Part shown: one piece after another, positions 40,763 to 49,208 of the stretch
How the letters are laid out: each line of letters opens with the position of its first letter
How positions within the stretch are numbered: the first letter of the stretch is position 1
Assembly: GCA_031410915.1 (NCBI GenBank)
Contig: JANNZY010000044.1
Location: 14,985 to 78,984 of the forward strand
DNA: 64,000 nucleotides
Direction of reading: 5' to 3'
DNA from: WLMZ01 sp031410915
Lineage (GTDB): Bacteria > Actinomycetota > Acidimicrobiia > Acidimicrobiales > Ilumatobacteraceae
Notes under the pieces: model-generated
What the model was told of the DNA's origin: nothing
What the model saw: only the letters and a program-made list of their open reading frames with translations
Databases searched by the model: none
Position numbers and translations under genes: made by a program

Positions 40763-42170
40763 TCTCGAGGAACTCCTCGAGGCCGAACGCGCCGTACTCG
40801 CGCCCGATTCCGGACTGCTTGTAGCCGCCGAACGGGGCGTTCGGGTTGAACGATCCGCCGTTCACCTCGACCTGCCCGGTCCGCAGCCGGCGGGCGACCT
40901 GCTCGGCGTGGGCCTTGTCGCCCGACGACACCCCGCCGGACAAGCCGTAGACCACACCGTTGGCGATGCGCACGGCATCTTCCTCGTCCTCATAGGGCAG
41001 GATCGCCAGCACCGGGCCGAAGATCTCCTCCTGCGCGATCGTCATGTCCGGGGTGACGCCGGAGAACACGGTCGGTCGCACGTAGAAGCCGACGTCGAGG
41101 CCCTCGGGCGTGCCGGGGCCACCGGCGACCAGTGTTGCGCCCTCGTCGATGCCCTTCTGGATGTAGCTCTGCACACGGTCGCGCTGCACCGCCGAGGCAA
41201 GTGGCCCGAGGTGGACGCCCTCGGCGAATGGCGAGCCGACCACCATGGCGCCGGCCACTGCGCCGGCGATGGCCTCGGCCTCGGCCAGGCGGTCCTTGGG
41301 CACGAGCATGCGGGTCAGCGCCGAGCAGGTCTGGCCGGAGTTGAGGAACGCCTTGCCGACCCCGTCGCTGACCGCCTTCTTGAAGCCGGCCTCGTCGAGG
41401 TCGTCGAGCAACACGTTGGCGCTCTTGCCACCGAGCTCGAGCGCGATCTTCTTGATCGTCTCGGCGCCGAGCTGAGCAACGCGCTTGCCGGCCCGCGTGG
41501 AGCCGGTGAACGACACCATGTCCACATCGGGATGCGCGGCGATCGCTTCACCCACGATCGGGCCGACGCCAGAGACCAGGTTGAACACGCCGGCGGGGAG
41601 GCCGATCTCGTCGATCACCTCGGCCAGGATGAACGCATCGACCGGGGCAACCTCGCTCGGCTTCAGCACGACGGTGCAGCCGGCGGCCATCGCGTACGCG
41701 ACCTTTGCCGCGATCTGATGCAGCGGGTAGTTCCACGGTGTGATGCAGCCGACGACACCGATCGGCTCGCGCACGATGAGGCTGTTGCCGCTGGTCTGCT
41801 CGAACGAGTAGCTCTCGGCCAGCGCAGCAGCGGAGTTGAAGCTGTTGATAGGCAAGCCGACCTGCACCATCTTCGACAACCACTTGGCCATTCCGGTCTC
41901 TTTCGAGATCGCCGTCGCGATTTCGTCCATGCGCGCGCCGAGCGCCTCGCCGATGCGGGTCAGGTACTTGGCCCGCTCCTCGACGCTGGTCACCGACCAC
42001 GTCTCGAACGCTGCCTTCGCCGCGGCGACCGCAGCGCTCACGTCCTCGGCCGACCCGGATGGGATCGTCGCCATCACGTCCTCGGTCACGGAGTCGATGA
42101 CCTCGATCGTCTCGGTGGACGTCGACGCCGTCCACGTCCCGTTGATGTACAACTTGTCGTAGCTCGTCAT
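40743..42170 (-). CDS. NAD(P)-dependent aldehyde dehydrogenase
   Basis: A 475-residue aldehyde dehydrogenase superfamily enzyme, oxidising an aldehyde to the acid with NAD(P). Conserved blocks are VVGCITPWNYPLHQIAAKVAYA, VVLKPSEVAP, VSFTGSTRAGKRV (the cofactor-binding glycine turn), ALELGGKSANV with the general-base glutamate, SGQTCSALTRMLVP with the catalytic cysteine, and QEEIFGPVLAILPY. The ending NAPFGGYKQSGIGREYG is typical. ATG 42170 gives MTSYDKLYINGTW, the natural start. It overlaps the dioxygenase gene end by 20 bases in convergent orientation. The aldehyde substrate is unknown; a trimethylaminobutyraldehyde is conceivable from the neighbour. Confidence 0.9.
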   Translation of the reverse strand: MTSYDKLYINGTWTASTSTETIEVIDSVTEDVMATIPSGSAEDVSAAVAAAKAAFETWSVTSVEERAKYLTRIGEALGARMDEIATAISKETGMAKWLSKMVQVGLPINSFNSAAALAESYSFEQTSGNSLIVREPIGVVGCITPWNYPLHQIAAKVAYAMAAGCTVVLKPSEVAPVDAFILAEVIDEIGLPAGVFNLVSGVGPIVGEAIAAHPDVDMVSFTGSTRAGKRVAQLGAETIKKIALELGGKSANVLLDDLDEAGFKKAVSDGVGKAFLNSGQTCSALTRMLVPKDRLAEAEAIAGAVAGAMVVGSPFAEGVHLGPLASAVQRDRVQSYIQKGIDEGATLVAGGPGTPEGLDVGFYVRPTVFSGVTPDMTIAQEEIFGPVLAILPYEDEEDAVRIANGVVYGLSGGVSSGDKAHAEQVARRLRTGQVEVNGGSFNPNAPFGGYKQSGIGREYGAFGLEEFLEIKSMQL

Positions 42171-42300
42171 GCCTGGGAGAGTACGCCAGTCGCGGAGGGT
42201 GGTTTGCACCGGCCGTGCAGAGGAGTCGTCGCGGAACTGTGCGACACCCCTGTGGTGGAATGGCAGGTGCCCCAACCGACCACTGCCTGGACACCCGACC

Positions 42301-45300
42301 TTGCCGCTTCACATCCACCACGGACCGCATCTGCAGGCCCTGACCGACTCGCTCGGCTCGATCCTGGCCTCGCCGCCGGACGATCCGTTCGCGCTCGAAG
42401 TGGTGTCGGTGCCGACGGCCGGTGTCCGCGATTGGCTCCTGCAGCAACTCTCGTTGCGCCTCGGTGTGGTGGCCAACATCGAGTTCGCGTTCCCGGGCCG
42501 GTTCAACGCAGCCATCCTCGGCGAGCCGCTCCAGTCCTCCAGCCCGTGGGATCTCGATCGGCTGACGTGGGTGGTGCTCGACGTGCTCGAGCGGGGTTTG
42601 GTCGACGTGCCCGGCGCCGATCTCCGCGATCCGTATCCCATCGCCCGTCACATCGCCGATCTGTTCGATCGCTACGCCACGAACCGGCCGCAGATGTTGC
42701 AGCAGTGGGCCAGCGGGTTGGACGGCGACGGCACGATCGACGATCTCGAACGAATCGCAACCCTCCCCGCCGAGCATGCGTGGCAGCCACGGCTGTGGCG
42801 CGCCGTTCGCGAGCTGATCGGTACCCCCAGCAGGGCCGAACTCCTCGACGTTGCGCTGGCCGCGCTCCGCAGTGGTGCGGCCGAGCCGGCGCTGCCGCAG
42901 CGGGTGGCGATGTTCGGTACGAGCGCGGTCACCACGGCCCAGTTGCAACTCCTCGACGCACTCGCCGCGGTGCGCGACGTGGACCTGTTCGTGGTCCACC
43001 CGTCGAATGTCAGCTGGGTCGCATCCTCACGCCGGCTCGCCGGCCGGCTGCAACCGCGCGGCACCTTCGACGTGGCCTCGGGTGCACGCCATCCGCTGCT
43101 GCGGTCGTGGGCACGACCAGCGTTCGAGACGGCCGTGCTGATCGGCGGGCTCGACGCCTCGGTGGAGTCCGGCGAGCATCCGGCCGTGGCGCAGCCGACG
43201 TCGGTGTTGCATCACCTGCAGGCCGCAATCGTCACCGATGCCGTGCCTGCTCGAGCGGCGACGACCGACGAACATACGGCGGATCGCAGCGTGCAGATCC
43301 ACGCCTGCCACGGCATCACTCGCCAGCTCGAGGTCCTCCGCGATTCGCTCGGTCACGCGTTCGTCGACGACCACACCCTGCGCCCGCAGGATGTCGTCAT
43401 CCTCTGCCCGCAGCTGGACCGGGTTGCGCCGCTGATCGAGTCGGTGTTCCGCCGCAGCACCTTGCCGCTCCCGGTTCGGGTCAGCGACCTGTCGCTCGGC
43501 CAGGGCAATCCGATCGCGCAGGCGCTCAGCGCTGTCCTCATGACCGCGTCCGGCCGGTGCACCGGCCCAGACCTCCTCGCGCTGTGCTCGCTGGCGCCGG
43601 TGCGGCGCGCCTTCGGGCTCGACGACGACGACATCGAACGCATCGATGGCTGGATCGACGATCTGCGCATCACGTGGGGCCTCGGTGCCGGCCAGCGCGG
43701 CGTCTGGGTACCCGATCACATCATCGACGGCACATGGACCGCCGCGCTCGACCGGCTCCTACTCGGTGCGGCGATGGCCGCGCCAACACCTCGCGTCGCC
43801 GCGGCCGATCTCGTGCCCTACGACGACATGGACGCGTCGGCCACGGCGACAGCCGGCCGGCTCAGCGAGCTCGTCGCCCGCCTCGAACGCGCCCGCCTGT
43901 TCGTGTCGACGCGGCACCCGATCGAGGACTGGGTGGTCCTCCTGACGCAGCTCGTCGAATCCTTCTGCGACGTCTCGCCGGCCGACGCCTGGCAGGTGAC
44001 CGAGGTGCTGCAACTGCTCGACGAGGTCGCGGATCATGCGGTCGTGGCCGGGCAGTCGAATCCGGCGCCGCTCGGCATCGCCGACGTCCGCGCGGTGCTG
44101 GCCGGCGTGCTCGCCGACGAGCGCGGCCGCCTCCAGCTGCGCAGCGGCGCGATCACGGCGACAGCGATGGTGCCGGTCCGCAACGTGCCGTATCGGGTCG
44201 TCTGTATCGTCGGGCTGGACGAGGGCACGCTGCGTTCGGCAGGCATCGACGGCGACGACATCGTCGCGTCACGGCCGTGTGTCGGCGAGCGTGACGAGCG
44301 GGTCGAGGGGCGCCACCTCCTGCTCGACGCCGTCCTCGCCGCAGGCGACCGCTTGATCATCACGTGCGACGGCAACGACATCACCACCAACCGCGAGCTG
44401 CCGCTGCCGGTCCTTGTCAGCGAACTGGTCGACGTCGTTCGGGTGACTGCCGGCCACGACGTGGTGGTGCGCCATCCACGGCAGGCATTCGACGAGCGCA
44501 ACTTCATGGCCGGCAGCGGGGGTGCCGGCCCGGGGTTCGACGCGTCGATGCTCGCAGCAGCCACCGTGCGCCGCACAGCCGCTCCGGCGTCGGGCCTGTG
44601 GCCGCTGCTCGATCAGCAGATTCCTGTCGCGGTGACGATCGACCAACTCGTCGAATCGTGTGTGCGCCCGGCGCGCACCTATGTCCGCCAGCGACTCGAC
44701 CTGCGCCTGCCCCGTCGTGTCGAGGACGGCTCCACCGACATCCCGCTGATGGCCGAGGCGCTGGACCAGTGGAAGCTGGCGATGGACCTGATCGCGATGG
44801 CCCGCGTGAACGCCACCGAGATCGACGAAGCGACGTGGCGCGACGCGCTGCGCCGGAGCGGCCAGCTGCCCCCCGGCCAGCTCGCTGCGGCGGCCATCGA
44901 CGACATCGACGACATCGTCGATCAGCTGTTCGGCACGGTCATCGATCTGCGCGATCGCCTCGCCGCGGCGGTGACTGTGCCTGTCGAGTCGGTCGTCGAG
45001 GTGCCGTCCGCGCCAGGGGCGACGATGGTGCTGCTCGACCGGGTGCCCGATGTCTTCGAGCGGCAGGTGCTGCTGGTGTCGCACAGCCACCTCAACGCCC
45101 GCTCGCGGATGCGGGTCGCGCTCAGCTTGGCGGCGCTCGTCGTCGCCCAGCCGCAGGAGGCGTGGTCGGGCCTGATCGTCATGCGACCCCGCAAGACCGG
45201 CAAGCCCGTGGCGCGCCTGCTGCAGCCGCGATCGGATGGCGACCCGGTCGCAGCCGCACGGCGCTTTCTCTCTGTTGCCGCGGATCTGCACGTGCGGGCA

Positions 45301-45609
45301 CTGCTCGAGCCGCTGCCGTTGCTGGAGAAGACGGGCGAGGACCTCCACGAGACAGGCAACGTCGAAGACGACGACTTCGGCCGCGACCTGAACGACGACG
45401 CCAGCCGCTTCGTGTGGGGCGACTTCACGGTCGACGATCTGCTCGCGGTTCCCCTCCGCGAGGACGGCGAGTTGCCCGGTGTCGTCGATGCCGCGCGGCG
45501 CGGCGTCGCGTCCGGTCTGCCCGGTCGCGGTGGTCGGGCGGTCGCATTCGCCGATCACGTGTGGGGCGCGTACGAGGCGTTCGTCGACGAGACCGACGGA
45601 GCCGGCTGA
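42301..45609 (+). CDS. recC: Exodeoxyribonuclease V gamma subunit
   Basis: A 1102-residue RecC, the Chi-recognising scaffold of the RecBCD helicase-nuclease. Landmarks are LHIHHGPHLQALTDSL, DDPFALEVVSVPTAGVRDWL and LGVVANIEFAFPGRF at the start, then RVAMFGTSAVTTAQLQLLDAL, LEVLRDSLGHAFVDDHTLRPQDVVILCPQ, and PYRVVCIVGLDEGTLRS. The helicase folds are inactive relics, as expected in RecC. No ATG or GTG precedes the conserved N terminus closely; TTG at 42301 fits best, giving LPLHIHHG. The gene ends in TGATG with recB. Gene order recC-recB-recD is the common actinobacterial arrangement. Confidence 0.9.
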   Translation: MPLHIHHGPHLQALTDSLGSILASPPDDPFALEVVSVPTAGVRDWLLQQLSLRLGVVANIEFAFPGRFNAAILGEPLQSSSPWDLDRLTWVVLDVLERGLVDVPGADLRDPYPIARHIADLFDRYATNRPQMLQQWASGLDGDGTIDDLERIATLPAEHAWQPRLWRAVRELIGTPSRAELLDVALAALRSGAAEPALPQRVAMFGTSAVTTAQLQLLDALAAVRDVDLFVVHPSNVSWVASSRRLAGRLQPRGTFDVASGARHPLLRSWARPAFETAVLIGGLDASVESGEHPAVAQPTSVLHHLQAAIVTDAVPARAATTDEHTADRSVQIHACHGITRQLEVLRDSLGHAFVDDHTLRPQDVVILCPQLDRVAPLIESVFRRSTLPLPVRVSDLSLGQGNPIAQALSAVLMTASGRCTGPDLLALCSLAPVRRAFGLDDDDIERIDGWIDDLRITWGLGAGQRGVWVPDHIIDGTWTAALDRLLLGAAMAAPTPRVAAADLVPYDDMDASATATAGRLSELVARLERARLFVSTRHPIEDWVVLLTQLVESFCDVSPADAWQVTEVLQLLDEVADHAVVAGQSNPAPLGIADVRAVLAGVLADERGRLQLRSGAITATAMVPVRNVPYRVVCIVGLDEGTLRSAGIDGDDIVASRPCVGERDERVEGRHLLLDAVLAAGDRLIITCDGNDITTNRELPLPVLVSELVDVVRVTAGHDVVVRHPRQAFDERNFMAGSGGAGPGFDASMLAAATVRRTAAPASGLWPLLDQQIPVAVTIDQLVESCVRPARTYVRQRLDLRLPRRVEDGSTDIPLMAEALDQWKLAMDLIAMARVNATEIDEATWRDALRRSGQLPPGQLAAAAIDDIDDIVDQLFGTVIDLRDRLAAAVTVPVESVVEVPSAPGATMVLLDRVPDVFERQVLLVSHSHLNARSRMRVALSLAALVVAQPQEAWSGLIVMRPRKTGKPVARLLQPRSDGDPVAAARRFLSVAADLHVRALLEPLPLLEKTGEDLHETGNVEDDDFGRDLNDDASRFVWGDFTVDDLLAVPLREDGELPGVVDAARRGVASGLPGRGGRAVAFADHVWGAYEAFVDETDGAG

Positions 45610-48600
45610 TGACCGCCTCCACCGCGTTCGATCTCACCGGTCCGCTCCCCTCCGGCCGGCTCGCCCTAGAAGCCAGCGCGGGCACGGGCAAGACCTTCTC
45701 GCTGAGCAGCCTCGTCGTGCGCTACGTCGCCGAATCGGGCACAACGGTCGATCAGTTCCTTGTCGTCACCTTCACCCGCGCCGCAGCCAACGAACTGCGC
45801 GATCGCACCCGTGCCGCGCTGCAAGGCGCGCAGCATGCGCTGTCGGGCGGCGCGCCCGCCGCCAACCAGACATGGATGCAGGTGTTGCTCGAGCCCGCGT
45901 CGGAGATCCCCGTCCGGTTGGCCCGGGTCGAGCAGGCGCTGGCCCGCTTCGACGACCTGACGATCACCACCATCCACGGCTTCTGTCATCTGACCCTGAC
46001 GCAGCTCGGGCTGCGCGGCGGGGCCGATCCGCAGGCGACGCTCGTCGAGAACATGAGCTCCATCGTCGGTGAGGTGTGTCGCGATCTCGTCGTCACCGAG
46101 CTCGCCGATGATCCCGGCGTGCTCAACACCACCCGTGGCGAGAAGAAGATCATCTCGCCGCGCCAGGCCGAGACCGAACTGGTGTCGATCGCGTCGACGA
46201 TGCTCAACAACCCGGGCGCAGCGGTCGAGCCATCCTCGTCGACCGCCGACGACCGCGCCCGGCGCTGGCTGCGTCTGGCCGCCACCGCGGGACGCGAGAT
46301 CGCACGTCGCCAACGGTCGCGCGGCGAGATCGGCTACGACTCGCTGGTCACCGGCCTGCACGCCGCGCTCGCCGACGAACGGCTCGGCACTGCGGTTGCA
46401 CAGCAGCTCGGCCAGCGCCACACCGTCGTCCTCGTCGACGAGTTTCAGGACACCGACGACCGGCAATGGCAAGTCTTCGATCGCGCCTTCTCGCAGGGCA
46501 CGCTGATCACGGTCGGCGATCCGAAGCAGGCCATTTACCGGTTTCGCGGGGCCGACGTGCACGCCTACCTACGCTCCGTGCAGGACGTTCCGTTGCAGCG
46601 ATTGTCGACCAACTTCCGCTCCGATGCGCGCGTCCTCGAGGGCATCGCCGAAGTGTTCAAGGGTGCCACGCTCGGTCACGAAGCCATCGCGTTCAGCCCG
46701 GTCGAGGCGCGGCCGGACGCGCCGGCCACGTCGCTGCGGCGCGATGGTCACCCGCTGGCAGGTGCCGCCGTGCAGCTCCGGGTCGTCCAGCCGCACGAGT
46801 CGTTGCGCACCCGCGGCGGTCGAGAGCTCGGCATGCCACACGTGCGCACGCTCGTACTGGCCGATCTCGTCGCGCAGACCATCGACCTGCTCGACCACGT
46901 CGAGATCGACGAGCTCGGCGGGCCCCGTCGTGTCCGCCCGGGAGACATCGCCGTCCTCGTACCGTCGCACGCCGACGCCGAGAACGTCGCCGAGGCGATG
47001 CGCCGGGCGGGTATCCCGTCGGTGCGCACACGAACGGGCTCGGTGCTCGCCACCGCCGCGGCTGAGCAGTGGCGACTCCTGCTCGCCGCGCTCGCGCAAC
47101 CCCACCAGGCTCCCGTCGTGCGCGCCGCCGCGCTCGGCTGGTTCCTGCAGACCCCGGTTGCCGATCTCGCCCCCGGCAATCCCGGTGCCGATGCCACGCT
47201 CGCGGTGCTGCAGGAGCGTGCCGCGACGATGGCCGACCGGGTCCGCACCGCCGGCGTGGCCGCGTTCTACGACGAGCAGAAGCAGGAGACCACGCTGTTG
47301 CGCGCGGTGCTCGCCCGCCAGGGCGGCGACCGCGAGCTGACCGACCTCGACCACATCGCCGAGCTGTTGGCCGACGAGCTGCACGGCACCGCCAGCGATC
47401 CGGGCCAGGTCCTGCGCGTGCTCGACGAGTTGATCCGCACGGCCGACGAGCGCGGCGAGTCCGCGATGCGACGTATCGACTCGGACGCGCACGCGGTCAC
47501 CATCACCACGATCCATGCTGCGAAGGGTCTCGAGTACCCGATCGTGCTGCTCCCGTTCAGCTTCAAGGCACCGCCGTTCGTGCGCACGCCGTACTCCTAC
47601 GTCGGCGCCGGCGGCGAACGCACACTCGACGTCGCGTCGTCGGTGCAATGGGACGGCGGTCTCGCAGCCGACGACGACGCGACGAGCCGCTCGCTGCAGG
47701 AGACGCGCAAGCAGTCGGCCACGGAAGAACGCGACGGCGACGAACTCCGATTGCTGTACGTCGCGCTCACTCGCGCCAAGCACCGCGCCGTCGTGTGGTG
47801 GGCGTCGTCGCAGTACGCGGCCACCTCCGCGCTCGGTCGGGTCCTGCTCGACCGCCTCGGTGATGCCGTCCTGAACACGCCGACGCGACGCGAGCTGAAG
47901 CCACGGGGCGGCATCAAGATCGACAAGCCCGGCTTCTTTACCGACTCGCCGGACACGGCGTTGGACAAGATCACCTGGCTGGCGTCGTCGTCAAACGGCA
48001 CCGTCGATCTCGCCATGGTCAGCCACGACAGCCAGCCCGTGCAGTGGGACGGCCGCGCCCAGGCCATCCCTCCCACCTTGGCGCTCGCCGATCGGCGCGG
48101 CCGCCAAGTCGTCGCCGACGGCTCGTGGCAACGGTGGTCGTTCAGCCGCATCGGCAGCACGCTCGAATCGATCGCGCTCGGCGCCGGACGACCACTCGCC
48201 ACCCATGGCGAAGATCGCGCCGCCGAACGCGGCGGCAACGACGAACCCGCCGATCCAGCAGAAGAGATCGTGGTGCGTGACGAGACGGTCGAGACCGCGC
48301 CGCAGCTGCAACTCGCAGTCGGACCCATCGCCCACCTCGCCCCGATCCCGGGCGGCACCCGCTTCGGCACGTTCGTGCACGGCGTGCTCGAACACGTCGA
48401 CTTCTCGTCCCCGTCGATCGAGGCAGATCTCGCGTCGCTCGTCGTCGAACACGCACATCGCGACGGCCTCGACGTCCCCACCGGCGACGTCACCGCCGGG
48501 CTGCTGGCCGCGATCGAGACGCCCATGGGCCCGCTGTTCGGCGGCCGATCGCTGCGCACCATCCCGGCGCGCGATCGCCTGGCCGAGCTGACGTTCGACT

Positions 48601-49208
48601 TCCCGATCGCATCTCGGTTCACCGCCGGCTCGATCGGCGACGCGCTGCTTGCGACGCTGCACCCGTCGGACCGCCTCCGCCCGTTCGCGCTCCAACTCGC
48701 CGGCGATCTGCGCACCATCGACATGTCGGGGTGGATGCACGGTTCGATCGACGCGGTGTTCCGTCTCCACGACGACCCCGACCCGACCGACCCCGACCCG
48801 ACCGACCCCGACCCCGACGACGACCCAGACGACACGGGTGAGATCGACGAGCATCCATTCCGCTACGTCATCGTCGACTACAAGACCAACCGGGTGCACG
48901 AACTCGGCACCGCCGATCCGGTCGCGGCCTACCACCCCGTGCGTCTCGTCCCGGCGATGGAGCACTCGCGCTACCCCTTGCAGGCGCTCATCTACTCCGT
49001 CGCGCTGCACCGCTACCTGCGCTGGCGGCTCGGTGACCGGTACGTGCCGCACGATCACCTCGGCGGCGTCGGTTACCTGTTCGTGCGCGGCATGGTCGGC
49101 CCGGCCACCCCCACCGTGCACGGCGTTCCCCACGGTGTGTTCTCGTGGCGACCGCCGACGACCACGATCCTCGAGCTCGACCGCCTCTTCGGACGCGAAC
49201 TCGCATGA
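45609..49208 (+). CDS. recB: Exodeoxyribonuclease V beta subunit
   Basis: A 1199-residue RecB, the 3'-5' helicase and nuclease subunit. Helicase motifs are I ALEASAGTGKTFSLSSLV (about 20-37), II VLVDEFQDTDDRQWQVFDRA, III ITVGDPKQAIYRFRGADVHAYL, IV LSTNFRSD, V VTITTIHAAKGLEYPIVLLP and VI LRLLYVALTRAKHRAVVWW. The C-terminal nuclease domain keeps YVIVDYKTNRV (the D-x-K core) and HSRYPLQALIYSVALHRYL. A run of Asp-Pro-Thr repeats (DPDPTDPDPTDPDPDDDPDD, about 1056-1077) is inserted in the nuclease domain just before the core strand. ATG 45609 overlaps the recC stop by one base. Confidence 0.93.
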   Translation: MTASTAFDLTGPLPSGRLALEASAGTGKTFSLSSLVVRYVAESGTTVDQFLVVTFTRAAANELRDRTRAALQGAQHALSGGAPAANQTWMQVLLEPASEIPVRLARVEQALARFDDLTITTIHGFCHLTLTQLGLRGGADPQATLVENMSSIVGEVCRDLVVTELADDPGVLNTTRGEKKIISPRQAETELVSIASTMLNNPGAAVEPSSSTADDRARRWLRLAATAGREIARRQRSRGEIGYDSLVTGLHAALADERLGTAVAQQLGQRHTVVLVDEFQDTDDRQWQVFDRAFSQGTLITVGDPKQAIYRFRGADVHAYLRSVQDVPLQRLSTNFRSDARVLEGIAEVFKGATLGHEAIAFSPVEARPDAPATSLRRDGHPLAGAAVQLRVVQPHESLRTRGGRELGMPHVRTLVLADLVAQTIDLLDHVEIDELGGPRRVRPGDIAVLVPSHADAENVAEAMRRAGIPSVRTRTGSVLATAAAEQWRLLLAALAQPHQAPVVRAAALGWFLQTPVADLAPGNPGADATLAVLQERAATMADRVRTAGVAAFYDEQKQETTLLRAVLARQGGDRELTDLDHIAELLADELHGTASDPGQVLRVLDELIRTADERGESAMRRIDSDAHAVTITTIHAAKGLEYPIVLLPFSFKAPPFVRTPYSYVGAGGERTLDVASSVQWDGGLAADDDATSRSLQETRKQSATEERDGDELRLLYVALTRAKHRAVVWWASSQYAATSALGRVLLDRLGDAVLNTPTRRELKPRGGIKIDKPGFFTDSPDTALDKITWLASSSNGTVDLAMVSHDSQPVQWDGRAQAIPPTLALADRRGRQVVADGSWQRWSFSRIGSTLESIALGAGRPLATHGEDRAAERGGNDEPADPAEEIVVRDETVETAPQLQLAVGPIAHLAPIPGGTRFGTFVHGVLEHVDFSSPSIEADLASLVVEHAHRDGLDVPTGDVTAGLLAAIETPMGPLFGGRSLRTIPARDRLAELTFDFPIASRFTAGSIGDALLATLHPSDRLRPFALQLAGDLRTIDMSGWMHGSIDAVFRLHDDPDPTDPDPTDPDPDDDPDDTGEIDEHPFRYVIVDYKTNRVHELGTADPVAAYHPVRLVPAMEHSRYPLQALIYSVALHRYLRWRLGDRYVPHDHLGGVGYLFVRGMVGPATPTVHGVPHGVFSWRPPTTTILELDRLFGRELA

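Noticed and set aside
42169..42300. N-terminal extension of RecC
   Set aside because: The 44 residues before the conserved LPLHIHHG sequence are Arg/Cys/Trp-rich and have no family match or RBS; the TTG at 42301 fits better.
40908..44294. 1128-residue plus-strand open frame
   Set aside because: Antisense to the aldehyde dehydrogenase gene and out of frame with recC, with shadow-type Arg/His-rich composition.
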